NCBI RefSeq assembly: GCF_002879885.1 | Contig: NZ_PNYA01000016.1 | Location: 99,501-163,500 of the forward strand | Reading direction: 5' to 3' | Origin: Trinickia dabaoshanensis | GTDB lineage: Bacteria; Pseudomonadota; Gammaproteobacteria; Burkholderiales; Burkholderiaceae | DNA: 64,000 nt | In this document: positions 34,290 to 42,277 of the stretch, one piece after another | Layout: each line of letters starts with the position of its first letter | Numbering within the stretch: position 1 is the first letter of the stretch | Translations under genes and position numbers: made by a program | The notes under the pieces: generated by a model | What the model saw: only the letters and a program-made list of their open reading frames with translations | Told to the model about the DNA's origin: nothing | The model's database searches: none

Positions 34290-35664
34290 ATTTCCCTCTC
34301 AATTCGCCGAGTTTCGCGAGAACGTCGTCATAAGCCTCGAGCTGATTGCCGCGCTGCACGGAAAACTCCCGCAAGGCGCCGCGCGCCGCCAATGCCGTGT
34401 CGGCCAGCGGATCGCTGCCGGCCTGATATTCGCCGATCTGCACCAGCAGTTCGATTTCCTGATACTTGGCGAGCAACTCGCGCATTCTCGCGGCGCCCGC
34501 CTGATGTTCTTCCGATGCGACTCGCGTCATCACGCGCGATGCGCTCGCGAGCAGATCGATCGCCGGATGATGGCCCGCCGCGGCGAGCTTGCGCGATAGC
34601 ACGATATGGCCGTCGAGGATCGAGCGCACCTCCTCGGCGATCGGGTCGCTATCGTCCTCGCCTTCGACGAGCACCGTGTAAAACGCCGTGATCGACCCGC
34701 GCACGCCCTGCCCCGCGCGTTCCAGCAACTGCGGCAATACCGAGAACGTCGACGGCGGGAAACTTCGGCGCGTCGGCGGCTCGCCCGACGCAAGGCCCAC
34801 TTCCCGCTGCGCGCGTGCGAATCGCGTCAGCGAATCCATGAGGAGCAGGACCCGCTGCCCCTTGTCGCGAAAGTATTCGGCCACGGCGGTGGCGACGTAG
34901 GCGGATTTCACGCGTTCCATGGCCGGCCGGTCCGACGTCGATACGACGAGTACCGTGCGCGCCAGCGCTTCGGGAGACAGATTGTGTTCGATGAACTCGC
35001 GCACTTCCCGACCGCGCTCGCCGATCAGCGCAACGACGGCCACATCGCAGGCCGCGCCGCGCGCGATCATGCCGAGCAGCGTGCTCTTGCCTACGCCGGC
35101 CGGCGCGAAGATCCCCATGCGCTGCCCGATGCCGGTCGTGAGGAACGCATCGATCGCACGCACGCCAGTCGACAGCGGCTCGTCGATCATGGCGCGCTCC
35201 AGCGCGCCGACAGGTTCGGCCAATGCGCTGACGCGTACGCCTTGCACGATCGAGCCCTTACCGTCCATCGGCTCGCCGAGCCCGTTCAATACCCGGCCGA
35301 GCAGCGCATCGCTCACGTCGAACGTATGCTGCCGCCCGGTCGGCACCACCTCGGTCGCGATCGACAATCCGGCGAGCGAACCCAACGGCGTGAGCACGGT
35401 GCTTTGGCGAGAAAACCCGACGACTTCGGCGAACATCGGGCGCAAGCCCGGCGTATGCAGTTCGCAAACCTCCCCGAGCTGAGCCTGAATGCCCGAGGCG
35501 TGAATCAACAGTCCAGCCGTTTGCGTGACGCGCCCGCGCATGCGAAGTCCGCCCAGGCTGTCGAGCGACTGCGCGAAACCGCCCGACAGTCCGTCGCCGC
35601 GCAGTTGCGCGGCCAGTGCGTCGCGCCAGCTCGCGCCGCCAGAAGACGGGAAAGGTTCGTTCAA
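34252..35664 (-). CDS. sctN: T3SS ATPase SctN
   Basis: A 470-residue F1-beta-like ATPase that unfolds effectors and strips chaperones at the base of the export gate. Walker A GIFAPAGVGKSTLL is near residue 182, Walker B LLLMDSLTRFA near 270 and the family motif SGEPPTRRSFPPS near 298. The proposed start is a TTG at 35664 that overlaps the sctL stop as TTGA and has GGAGGG just upstream; no ATG exists until well inside the conserved region. At 470 residues it is slightly longer than usual (about 440). Confidence 0.93.
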   Translation of the reverse strand: MNEPFPSSGGASWRDALAAQLRGDGLSGGFAQSLDSLGGLRMRGRVTQTAGLLIHASGIQAQLGEVCELHTPGLRPMFAEVVGFSRQSTVLTPLGSLAGLSIATEVVPTGRQHTFDVSDALLGRVLNGLGEPMDGKGSIVQGVRVSALAEPVGALERAMIDEPLSTGVRAIDAFLTTGIGQRMGIFAPAGVGKSTLLGMIARGAACDVAVVALIGERGREVREFIEHNLSPEALARTVLVVSTSDRPAMERVKSAYVATAVAEYFRDKGQRVLLLMDSLTRFARAQREVGLASGEPPTRRSFPPSTFSVLPQLLERAGQGVRGSITAFYTVLVEGEDDSDPIAEEVRSILDGHIVLSRKLAAAGHHPAIDLLASASRVMTRVASEEHQAGAARMRELLAKYQEIELLVQIGEYQAGSDPLADTALAARGALREFSVQRGNQLEAYDDVLAKLGELRGKFGEDHREDRPAA

Positions 35665-36299
35665 GGTGCCCTCCGATCGAGGATCGCGGCACGAATCGCG
35701 TCGATCTGCGTGCCGAGTCTGGCATCGATGCTGCCCGCGGGTGTTTCGACCACACAGTCCGATGCACCGAGCGTTGGATCGGGGACCACGCGCACGGCCT
35801 GAGTACGCAGCACGGTCTCCCCGTCGCCTGCATGCGCGTCGCGATGCGCGGCCAGCACTTCGCGCATCGACTCGACGGCATCGGGCGCCACGCGCACGAT
35901 GAGGAACGCCTCTTCGCGCACGAGCGCATCGATTTTGTCCAGCGCCCGCGCGAATATCCGTTCTCGATCGAAACTTCCGATGAGCTCGTGCAACGCGCGC
36001 ACGACGAGATCGGCCATCGTATTGCGCGCGAACGCCAAGGCATGCGCCGTATCGAGCGTAGCGGCAAACGCGCGCTGCGCCCCTTCGCGCTCGCCGCGTG
36101 CGAAACCTTCCTGGTAGCCCTGCTCGCACAGCGCTTCTTTGCGCAGGTTCGCGGCTTCCAAAATCCGCTCGGCCTCCTGCTTCGCCGTGCTGACGATCGA
36201 GTTCGCGTCGAGCAGCGCGGCATACTCGTGCTCCTTGAGCACCTTGCGCTCGGAGAGAATTTGCAGATTGTCGCTCGTGATCAGAAAAGCCAGTCCCAT
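35661..36299 (-). CDS. sctL: T3SS stator protein SctL (YscL/HrpB5/FliH-like)
   Basis: A 212-residue SctL, which dimerises, inhibits the ATPase SctN and anchors it to the cytoplasmic sorting platform. The N-terminal half is a charged helix with FliH/V-ATPase E-like spacing (ALCEQGYQEGFARGE), the C-terminal half a mixed domain. The ATG at 36299 has GAGAGG eight bases upstream; an earlier in-frame codon would extend into sctK. It overlaps sctK by 19 bp and ends in the TTGA junction with sctN. Confidence 0.88.
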   Translation of the reverse strand: MGLAFLITSDNLQILSERKVLKEHEYAALLDANSIVSTAKQEAERILEAANLRKEALCEQGYQEGFARGEREGAQRAFAATLDTAHALAFARNTMADLVVRALHELIGSFDRERIFARALDKIDALVREEAFLIVRVAPDAVESMREVLAAHRDAHAGDGETVLRTQAVRVVPDPTLGASDCVVETPAGSIDARLGTQIDAIRAAILDRRAP

Positions 36300-36979
36300 G
36301 CCTGCAACCTCTCGGGAATCAAACACAGGTAGAGCAGCTCGGCGAGCTCGTCTCGCTGCGCGTCGTTGAGCCGGTACGCGGGCTGCACGTCGGCGATGCG
36401 CGGCAATTTCAAACGCATGCGCGCGAGCACCGGTCGTCCGGCCGTCGCGGCGAAGTCGAGCAAGATTCGCCCCCCGCGTGCGCGAATCTTTTGCACGACG
36501 AGCTTCGGATAGCGCTGCACGGGCTCCAGCGTTTCGCTGACCGCGTCGAAAAGCGGTGTGCGCTCACGCACGAACGCCAGCGTCTGCGCACCGAACTCGG
36601 CGAGCAACGCCTTCTCGACACCGCGCGTCACCTCGCTCTTCAACCACGCCTTGTGCAAACATAGCCCGCACAGTTCGGCCAGCTCCAGCAACGGCTCGCG
36701 AGGTAGCAACGCAAGGCGGCCTTCTCGTGCGGCGAATTCGAACTCGCACCGCATGCCGCCCGAGTCGTCCACCGGAACATCCACTGCCGCCAGCAGTGCG
36801 TTCGCCAGCACCCGTCTACCGCGTTCGCCGAAGCGCGCGATGTCGTTCCACGGCGCAGGCCAGATACCGGCCGGCCAGCTTGGATCGACGTAACGGTCGG
36901 GTCGCAGATTGAACTCGCTCACGAGCCGCGCGAAGCGGCCGGCACGTTGGGTCTCCTCAGTTGGCATGGCGCTGCGCAT
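36281..36979 (-). CDS. sctK: T3SS sorting-platform accessory protein SctK (HrpB4-like)
   Basis: A 232-residue soluble protein in the hrpB4/yscK position between sctJ and sctL. It contains an N-terminal proline/tryptophan-rich segment (RYVDPSWPAGIWPAPW), as in HrpB4/YscK/OrgA proteins, which connect SctD to SctQ and SctL in the sorting platform. Sequence conservation is low, so the name relies mainly on gene order and size. It overlaps sctJ by 23 bp and sctL by 19 bp. Confidence 0.78.
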   Translation of the reverse strand: MRSAMPTEETQRAGRFARLVSEFNLRPDRYVDPSWPAGIWPAPWNDIARFGERGRRVLANALLAAVDVPVDDSGGMRCEFEFAAREGRLALLPREPLLELAELCGLCLHKAWLKSEVTRGVEKALLAEFGAQTLAFVRERTPLFDAVSETLEPVQRYPKLVVQKIRARGGRILLDFAATAGRPVLARMRLKLPRIADVQPAYRLNDAQRDELAELLYLCLIPERLQAWDWLF

Positions 36980-37712
36980 CGCCCGCCACCACCCCGGGCA
37001 ATTTGAACAAGCCGCGTCGCAGCACGAATACGGCGCCGACGAGCAGCGTGAGCAGCGCGAGCGCCAAACCGAGCCACGGCAGGATGCGCGAGCCGATGGC
37101 CCAGTCGTCTCGCGGACCCGCCGCTCGAGGCGGCGCGCTTTGAAGGAACAGCGAGACGTTGTCGTAGGACAGCCCTTCGATGCTGTGGGCGACCATATCC
37201 TTGACCATCGGCGCCATCATCTTCAGATCGACGCCGGAGCGGTACTTGATGTAGACCGAGGCCGACGATGGCTTGATCTTGTCGGCAAGCGGATCGTTCT
37301 CCGGTATGACGACGTGCACGTGCGCGACGATCACGCCATTGACGTCGAGCAGCGTGTTTTCGAGTTCCTGCTCGGCACCGTAGATGTAGCGCACGCGTTC
37401 CTCGGCCGGCGTCGAGACCAGCCCCTGCTTGCGAAACAAATCGCCGAGGTTTTCAAGCGACGGGCGCGGCAAACCGTCGGCGTGCAGCGCATTGAGCGCG
37501 GCGGCCACGTCGTGGCCTTCGACGGTCACCTGCCATCCGTGATCCGGTACTTCGGACTTCGAAGCATCGATGCCCGAGCTCGCCAGCGCGGCGACCATCT
37601 CGTTCGCCGACGACTCCGACAAGTCCATATAGAGTTCCTGCTGGCATCCGGCCAGCAGCAACGCACACGCCAGCACAGCGCCGGTGCGCAACAGCTTTCT
37701 CATGATTTGCAT
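36957..37712 (-). CDS. sctJ: T3SS inner-membrane ring lipoprotein SctJ
   Basis: A 251-residue YscJ/HrcJ/PrgK lipoprotein. The signal peptide ends in the lipobox LLAG-Cys at residue 23. The two ring-building domains follow (about 25-75 and 110-185), then a membrane helix near residues 212-232 and a short cytoplasmic tail. With SctD it forms the inner-membrane double ring. The ATG at 37712 follows a GAGG Shine-Dalgarno; a second in-frame ATG lies three codons later. It is 34 bp after sctI and overlaps sctK. Confidence 0.93.
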   Translation of the reverse strand: MQIMRKLLRTGAVLACALLLAGCQQELYMDLSESSANEMVAALASSGIDASKSEVPDHGWQVTVEGHDVAAALNALHADGLPRPSLENLGDLFRKQGLVSTPAEERVRYIYGAEQELENTLLDVNGVIVAHVHVVIPENDPLADKIKPSSASVYIKYRSGVDLKMMAPMVKDMVAHSIEGLSYDNVSLFLQSAPPRAAGPRDDWAIGSRILPWLGLALALLTLLVGAVFVLRRGLFKLPGVVAGDAQRHAN

Positions 37713-37746
37713 CCCAGCCTCGCTGGTTGACGGCATCGCGGCGCGA

Positions 37747-38223
37747 TCAGCCGACGTCATTCTTGATGAGCGACTTCGTCGTGCCGGTCGACGCATCCGC
37801 GATGTTCAAGCTGAACTGGTATTGCATCAGCATCGTGGTCGCCGAATAGCTGAAATCGGCCATCCGCACCATCGACATCATCGGATCGCTCGAATCGATG
37901 AACGACGTCGCATGCACGCCCTGAGAGAACGTCTTATCGAACTTGGCGTCGAGCGCGGCCGTCTCGGTGCGCAAATGCGTGACGACCTCCTCGATGCCGT
38001 GCGGCTTGTTCACGCTATGGTGCATCTGGACCGTACCGACGTTGGCGGCATCGCTTCCCGCCACTTGATGGTCGAAATGCTTGGCGTCGGCGGCGCTCGG
38101 CGCCTGCGTGGGGGCGGCCGGCATCACCGATGCCGCATTGACGTGCTCGGCGGCCGGCTGATGCACGGCAGACGGCTTATGGACGGCAGACGGCTCGATT
38201 GCAGTTATCGCTGGGACGGTCAT
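37747..38223 (-). CDS. sctI: T3SS inner rod protein SctI (HrpB2-like)
   Basis: A 158-residue protein. The C-terminal third, from SSDPMMSMVRMADFSYSATTML to the end, resembles the amphipathic C-terminal helix of SctI/HrpB2/PrgJ inner-rod subunits, which connect the export gate to the needle. The N-terminal half is Ala/Pro/His-rich and probably disordered. The ATG at 38223 has an AAGAGAGAT Shine-Dalgarno. The position directly before sctJ is the hrpB2 position. Somewhat longer than typical SctI. Confidence 0.8.
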   Translation of the reverse strand: MTVPAITAIEPSAVHKPSAVHQPAAEHVNAASVMPAAPTQAPSAADAKHFDHQVAGSDAANVGTVQMHHSVNKPHGIEEVVTHLRTETAALDAKFDKTFSQGVHATSFIDSSDPMMSMVRMADFSYSATTMLMQYQFSLNIADASTGTTKSLIKNDVG

Positions 38224-38271
38224 GTTGATCTCTCTTAATCGACGGCGTATTTCCACCGAAAAGCGCTCGGA

Positions 38272-38292
38272 GGGCGCCGCCAAGCGGCGCCC
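38272..38292 (-). promoter_or_regulatory. stem-loop between sctF and sctI
   Basis: Nine-base perfect GC stem GGGCGCCGC / GCGGCGCCC with a three-base loop, 30 bp after the stop of the small putative needle gene and 49 bp before sctI. It has no T-run and so probably attenuates readthrough or protects the upstream message. Confidence 0.55.
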
Positions 38293-38322
38293 CCAGGGAC
38301 GCGTTCAACGTCCTTGCCATCA

Positions 38323-38532
38323 TCAGGCCCTCGACAGATCCTTCATGTCTTCGCCTTCCGATTTGCTTAGATCGGCCCTCGCCGTGTTCGTCGACGAATC
38401 GATTTGGAGGGCTTGCATCGCCTCGGTGAACTTCGCTTGCGCACCTTCCATCGCTTGCGCGTCGATCGTTCCTTGGTTCATATCGTTGATGGACTGATTG
38501 GCGGTGCCGCTCACGTTTTGTGTTCCGCTCAT
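38323..38532 (-). CDS. sctF: small T3SS protein, candidate needle subunit SctF
   Basis: A 69-residue, cysteine-free, Ser/Ala/Gln-rich protein between sctD and sctI. Two helices are likely (about residues 20-43 and 52-68) around a short polar turn, the layout of needle subunits. It lacks a recognisable needle signature and is shorter than most (about 80), so it could instead be another small exported or regulatory protein; HrpB1 occupies a similar slot in Hrp2 clusters but is larger. The ATG has a strong AAGGAGAG Shine-Dalgarno, and a stable stem-loop follows the gene, both fitting a highly expressed structural subunit. Confidence 0.5.
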   Translation of the reverse strand: MSGTQNVSGTANQSINDMNQGTIDAQAMEGAQAKFTEAMQALQIDSSTNTARADLSKSEGEDMKDLSRA

Positions 38533-38553
38533 CCTTACTCTCCTTTCCGATAC

Positions 38554-38569
38554 TGCGTAAAAATACGCA
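38554..38569. repeat. inverted repeat upstream of sctF
   Basis: TGCGTA-AAAA-TACGCA, six-base perfect arms, in the 163-bp non-coding gap between sctD and sctF. It lies 22 bp before the sctF start and might be an operator or a 5'-leader hairpin. The rest of the gap shows nothing recognisable. Confidence 0.35.
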
Positions 38570-38695
38570 ACCCGTTCCCGGGTAGCGCGCTCCCAATGCG
38601 CGTCGCCGCGCTCCAATGCCCGCGCGGCGCCCGCGCGCCACGCCAGCCTACTTTCGGGTACCGCACCAATTGCCTGCGTGCCGTCCCCGCTTCGT

Positions 38696-39847
38696 TCAGC
38701 CCGGCGGCGGCGCGATGGCATGCATCGCGGCACCGCTCACCTGCATGAAGAACCGATCGCTGCCGCGCGAAAACACCACGCCATCCGCGCCGACATGCTG
38801 AAGCTCGAGCCCGCCGGGCAAGTGCGATCCCTCGAAATAACGCGCACCGTCCGCCGTCTCGATGAAGCGCGTACCCGTACCGTCGTCGTATACGCCGACG
38901 ATGTCCGGCACTTCGCCCGCACTCGGCTTCGGCTTGCGCGGGGCTGCTCCCGTATCCTCGTAAGCCACGCGATCGATGACCTGCAACGCGGGCTTCGCGT
39001 CCTTCGAAAAATTCGCGACGCGCTGCTGCAACGACCGCGCCCCCGTGCCACCGACGACGACCTTGCCGTGCCCCGCGTAGGCGACGGTGAGCGGCGTATC
39101 GCTGAAGTAAAGGCGCGCGGATCCGAGCAACTCGTCGATCACGTACACGTCGCCGACCGTCGTCTGCGGAAAACTCTGCACGAGACGTTGGACACGATCT
39201 CGATCCGACAGCGAATTCACATAGCCGAACACCACGAACCCTTCTCCGGTCGGCACGACCTTCACCTCCGGGTAGTCGTGCAGCGCCTCGACGACTTGGT
39301 CGAGCCGCTCGGTCGCGCTCGCCTGGAACCAGAACGGATTGGTCGCGCCGATCGCCAGATACGCTCCGCCGGCCAGCACCATGACGCCCCAAAGCGCGGC
39401 CAACGTAACCAGTACGCGGCGGCTCGCCGCCCAGGCCGTCCAGGGGTGCTGGGCCAACTGCGCGAGCGCGCCGCCGCGCTTCGCGGCAGGCGCCTCGGGC
39501 GGCAATTCGCGCGGTTGCTGCGCCGGCACGATCCCGAGGCGTATCGAGCCCATTTCGATCACGTCGCCATGCCTCAACGCGCGCCGGGCGCTGTCGAGCG
39601 GTGCGCCGTTGAGCGACGCCTCGGCTTCGCCGACGTTCTGCACGGTGACGGCGATTTGCCCCACCGAGAGCCGCAGTTGCCGCGGCGAAATTTCCCCGTC
39701 GGCCACGATCGCATCGCAGTCGGCCCCCGACCCCACCCAGTTGTCGCCGAGCTTCAGCGCGATCGTGCGGCCGTATAGCGGGCCGCTCAGGAACGAGAGG
39801 CTCCATGGGGCCTTGAGGGGACTCGCGGAAGGGGCCGGGGTGTCCAT
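38696..39847 (-). CDS. sctD: T3SS inner-membrane ring protein SctD
   Basis: A 383-residue SctD/YscD/HrpD5 protein. The N-terminal cytoplasmic region (about 15-110) has the FHA-like pattern of the family (YGRTIALKLGDNWVGS, LNGAPL), followed by one membrane helix (about 146-168) and a periplasmic part with BON/ring-building repeats (about 175-290). It forms the outer of the two inner-membrane rings and binds SctK on the cytoplasmic face. It lies 14 bp after sctC. Confidence 0.88.
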   Translation of the reverse strand: MDTPAPSASPLKAPWSLSFLSGPLYGRTIALKLGDNWVGSGADCDAIVADGEISPRQLRLSVGQIAVTVQNVGEAEASLNGAPLDSARRALRHGDVIEMGSIRLGIVPAQQPRELPPEAPAAKRGGALAQLAQHPWTAWAASRRVLVTLAALWGVMVLAGGAYLAIGATNPFWFQASATERLDQVVEALHDYPEVKVVPTGEGFVVFGYVNSLSDRDRVQRLVQSFPQTTVGDVYVIDELLGSARLYFSDTPLTVAYAGHGKVVVGGTGARSLQQRVANFSKDAKPALQVIDRVAYEDTGAAPRKPKPSAGEVPDIVGVYDDGTGTRFIETADGARYFEGSHLPGGLELQHVGADGVVFSRGSDRFFMQVSGAAMHAIAPPPG

Positions 39848-39861
39848 TTATGTCGTCCTCG

Positions 39862-41979
39862 TCAACGCCCCACCGCCGGGACCCGCGGCTCACGCACGTC
39901 GGCATCGGCCAATTGCGTGTGCGTGACCGGCGAGACCGGCGCGCTCGGCCCGCCGTTCCCAAGCGGTCCATTCGCCGCGGTTGCGGACGGGCGATTCGGT
40001 GCGGCGGAAACGGGCGCTTGCGGGCGGGCCGCCGGCGCCTTGCCTCGAGCGGGCGCGCTGCCCGGTACCGTCCCTGCGCCCGGCGAGGTATCGTCCAACG
40101 CACCGGGCACGACGGTGCGATCGTTCACGCCGCCGCCCGGCGACGCCGAGGGGTTGTACGGCGCGCCCGGATTGGTCGTCTGCCCGTCGAGCGGCGCGGC
40201 GCCCGGCTCGTAGGCGTTCGCCAACTCCACGACGCGCGGCGTCAACAGATAGAAGCGGTCGGTGCGATCGCCGGTCTTCGTGGTGTACTTGAACAGATTG
40301 CCCACCCACGGGATGTCCTTGAGGAACGGAATCCCGCTCTTGGTGACGTTTTCGTCCTCGTTGTTGAAGCCGGCGATGAGCAAGCTCTTGCCTTCGTCGA
40401 TCATCGCTTTGGTGACGATGTTACGTTCGGTCACCGCGGGGACGTTCGTCACGGTGATATTCGGGTTCAGTTGGCCATCGTCGATGTTGATCGACATCAT
40501 CACGCTCGGACGACCCGCATCGGTCACGATTCGCGGCGTGATCTTCACGCTCGTGCCGGTCGTGATCCCATAGAGGGAGGAGTCCTGGTACCCCGCGACC
40601 TGAACGTAAAATTCCGTCAAGTTTTCGAGGATGGCCTCGTTGTTGTCGAGCGTGAGTACGCGCGGCTTGGACAACGTCTTCGCCTGGCCCTTGTTCTCCA
40701 GTGCATTGATGCGGGCGAGGAAGTAATTGAGCATCGACCCGCCCACCGAGGCCGTCAACGCGAGGCCCGCCGGCACGGTCGCGCCCGTTTGTCCCGCTTC
40801 CGTCGTGTTGTTGAACGTGAGCGGCGGGTTCGTGCCGTTGCCGAATTGAAGGTCGCCATGTTTCGTGTGCAGGCGCCAGTCGACGCCGACCGAATCGAGC
40901 GCGTTTTCGTCGATGTCGATGATCGTGAGGCTCAACTCGATGAGGCGCGGGCGGGCGTCGAGCGTCGAAATCAACTGCGCGTACTGCGGCATATGCTCGG
41001 GCACGTCGCGGATCAGCACCGAGTTCGTCCCGGAATCGGCCACGATCTGCGGCAGCGATACCGGCGCGCCCGCATAAGACGGGCTCAAGCTCAAGCCGCC
41101 GGTCGAACTCGACGTATCGTCCCCCGCGACGCCGCCGTCATAGCCGCCGTTGCTCATGGCGCTACCCGCGGCGCCACCCATACCGATGCGAGGCACCCCG
41201 ATGGTGTCGCCCGAAGCGAGCTTGACCTGACGCGTCGCGTCGGTTATCCGGCCGCCCCCCGGCAGGCCGTTGCGGCCGCCGTTCTTGCCGTAGAGCTGCG
41301 AGAGAATCGTCGCGATCCCCGGAATCTTCACCGCCTTGCCCGAGCGATTGATATCGAAGTCCGACGCAAACGCATAGCGCAGCGGGAAGGCATGGATTTC
41401 CGCACGATCGAGCCCGCGCGAGGGGTCCGCCAACGTCTGGATCGCTTGCCTCACGAGTTCGATATAGCGCTGCGGGCCGGACGCGTAGATCGTATTTTCC
41501 CGATCGCTGATGATGAGCGGGAAACGCTTGTCGGGAATCCGCATCGCCTGCAGCGTGCGCGAGAGCTCCCCCGCGCTGCCTCTCGGAATCGGAAACACCT
41601 GCGTCTGCGCATCGGTCGCGCGGCCGATGTAGAGCAGCGAACCGTCGTAGTAGTACGTTAGCCCGTAAGTCGCGCACACGGTGCGCAGCGTGGCAAGCGG
41701 CGTCCCCGAAAAGTTGCCGCTGATCGTGCCTTCCACCTTGTCGTCGATGACGGCCGTCACGCCTTGCGCGGCGGCGAGTTCGCGGATGAAGTCCGACACC
41801 TTCTTGCCATCCGCGACGATCGTATAAGGCCGTTCGCGCCACTGAAGCTCCGCCCCCCAGGCGGCGTTCGTGCTGGTGAAAGCGCTCGCCGCACAGACGA
41901 CGAGCGGCACGAGCGCAACGTGCCGCGGCAGCGTGGCGCGCATGAGATTTGCCAGCACAGCAAGTGTTCTTATTCTCAA
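39862..41979 (-). CDS. sctC: T3SS outer-membrane secretin SctC
   Basis: A 705-residue secretin that forms the outer-membrane channel. It has a signal peptide, N0/N1 domains (GKKVSDFIRELAAAQGV, then RYIELVRQAIQTLAD), a Gly/Ser-rich loop around residues 290-345 and the secretin core from about 355 to 605. After the core comes a ~100-residue Pro/Gly/Ala-rich tail, a place where pilotins bind in other systems. The start is taken as TTG 41979: it overlaps the sctS stop as TTGA and has GCGAGG five bases upstream, whereas the ATG at 41943 has no Shine-Dalgarno. Confidence 0.9.
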   Translation of the reverse strand: MRIRTLAVLANLMRATLPRHVALVPLVVCAASAFTSTNAAWGAELQWRERPYTIVADGKKVSDFIRELAAAQGVTAVIDDKVEGTISGNFSGTPLATLRTVCATYGLTYYYDGSLLYIGRATDAQTQVFPIPRGSAGELSRTLQAMRIPDKRFPLIISDRENTIYASGPQRYIELVRQAIQTLADPSRGLDRAEIHAFPLRYAFASDFDINRSGKAVKIPGIATILSQLYGKNGGRNGLPGGGRITDATRQVKLASGDTIGVPRIGMGGAAGSAMSNGGYDGGVAGDDTSSSTGGLSLSPSYAGAPVSLPQIVADSGTNSVLIRDVPEHMPQYAQLISTLDARPRLIELSLTIIDIDENALDSVGVDWRLHTKHGDLQFGNGTNPPLTFNNTTEAGQTGATVPAGLALTASVGGSMLNYFLARINALENKGQAKTLSKPRVLTLDNNEAILENLTEFYVQVAGYQDSSLYGITTGTSVKITPRIVTDAGRPSVMMSINIDDGQLNPNITVTNVPAVTERNIVTKAMIDEGKSLLIAGFNNEDENVTKSGIPFLKDIPWVGNLFKYTTKTGDRTDRFYLLTPRVVELANAYEPGAAPLDGQTTNPGAPYNPSASPGGGVNDRTVVPGALDDTSPGAGTVPGSAPARGKAPAARPQAPVSAAPNRPSATAANGPLGNGGPSAPVSPVTHTQLADADVREPRVPAVGR

Positions 41980-42233
41980 AACAACCTCGCAAAGGACTGC
42001 TGACCAAACAGCAACACCGAGCGGCCGATCCAGCCGCCCACCAAAATCAACGTCACCATCACCGCGATCATTCTTGCGGCCATCCCGATCGACTGGTCCT
42101 GCACTTGCGTGATCGCCTGCGCCACCGCGGTCACGAGCGCCACGCAAGCGGCCACGAGCACCACGGGCAACGACAGCATCAACACGAGCAGCAATGCCTG
42201 GCGAGTGATGTCGAGAATCGTCTCAGTAGTCAT
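41976..42233 (-). CDS. sctS: T3SS export apparatus protein SctS
   Basis: An 85-residue FliQ/HrcS/YscS protein of two membrane helices (about 18-40 and 52-76) with the family pattern LDITRQALLLVLMLSLPVV. Four copies join SctR and SctT in the export gate. The ATG at 42233 is chosen over an upstream in-frame codon because it gives the usual family start. It lies 44 bp after sctV and is coupled to sctC. Confidence 0.92.
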   Translation of the reverse strand: MTTETILDITRQALLLVLMLSLPVVLVAACVALVTAVAQAITQVQDQSIGMAARMIAVMVTLILVGGWIGRSVLLFGQQSFARLF

Positions 42234-42277
42234 TCGATGCTTAAGTTCGAGCTTGCGTCCGGCCCGCGCCGCGGGCT

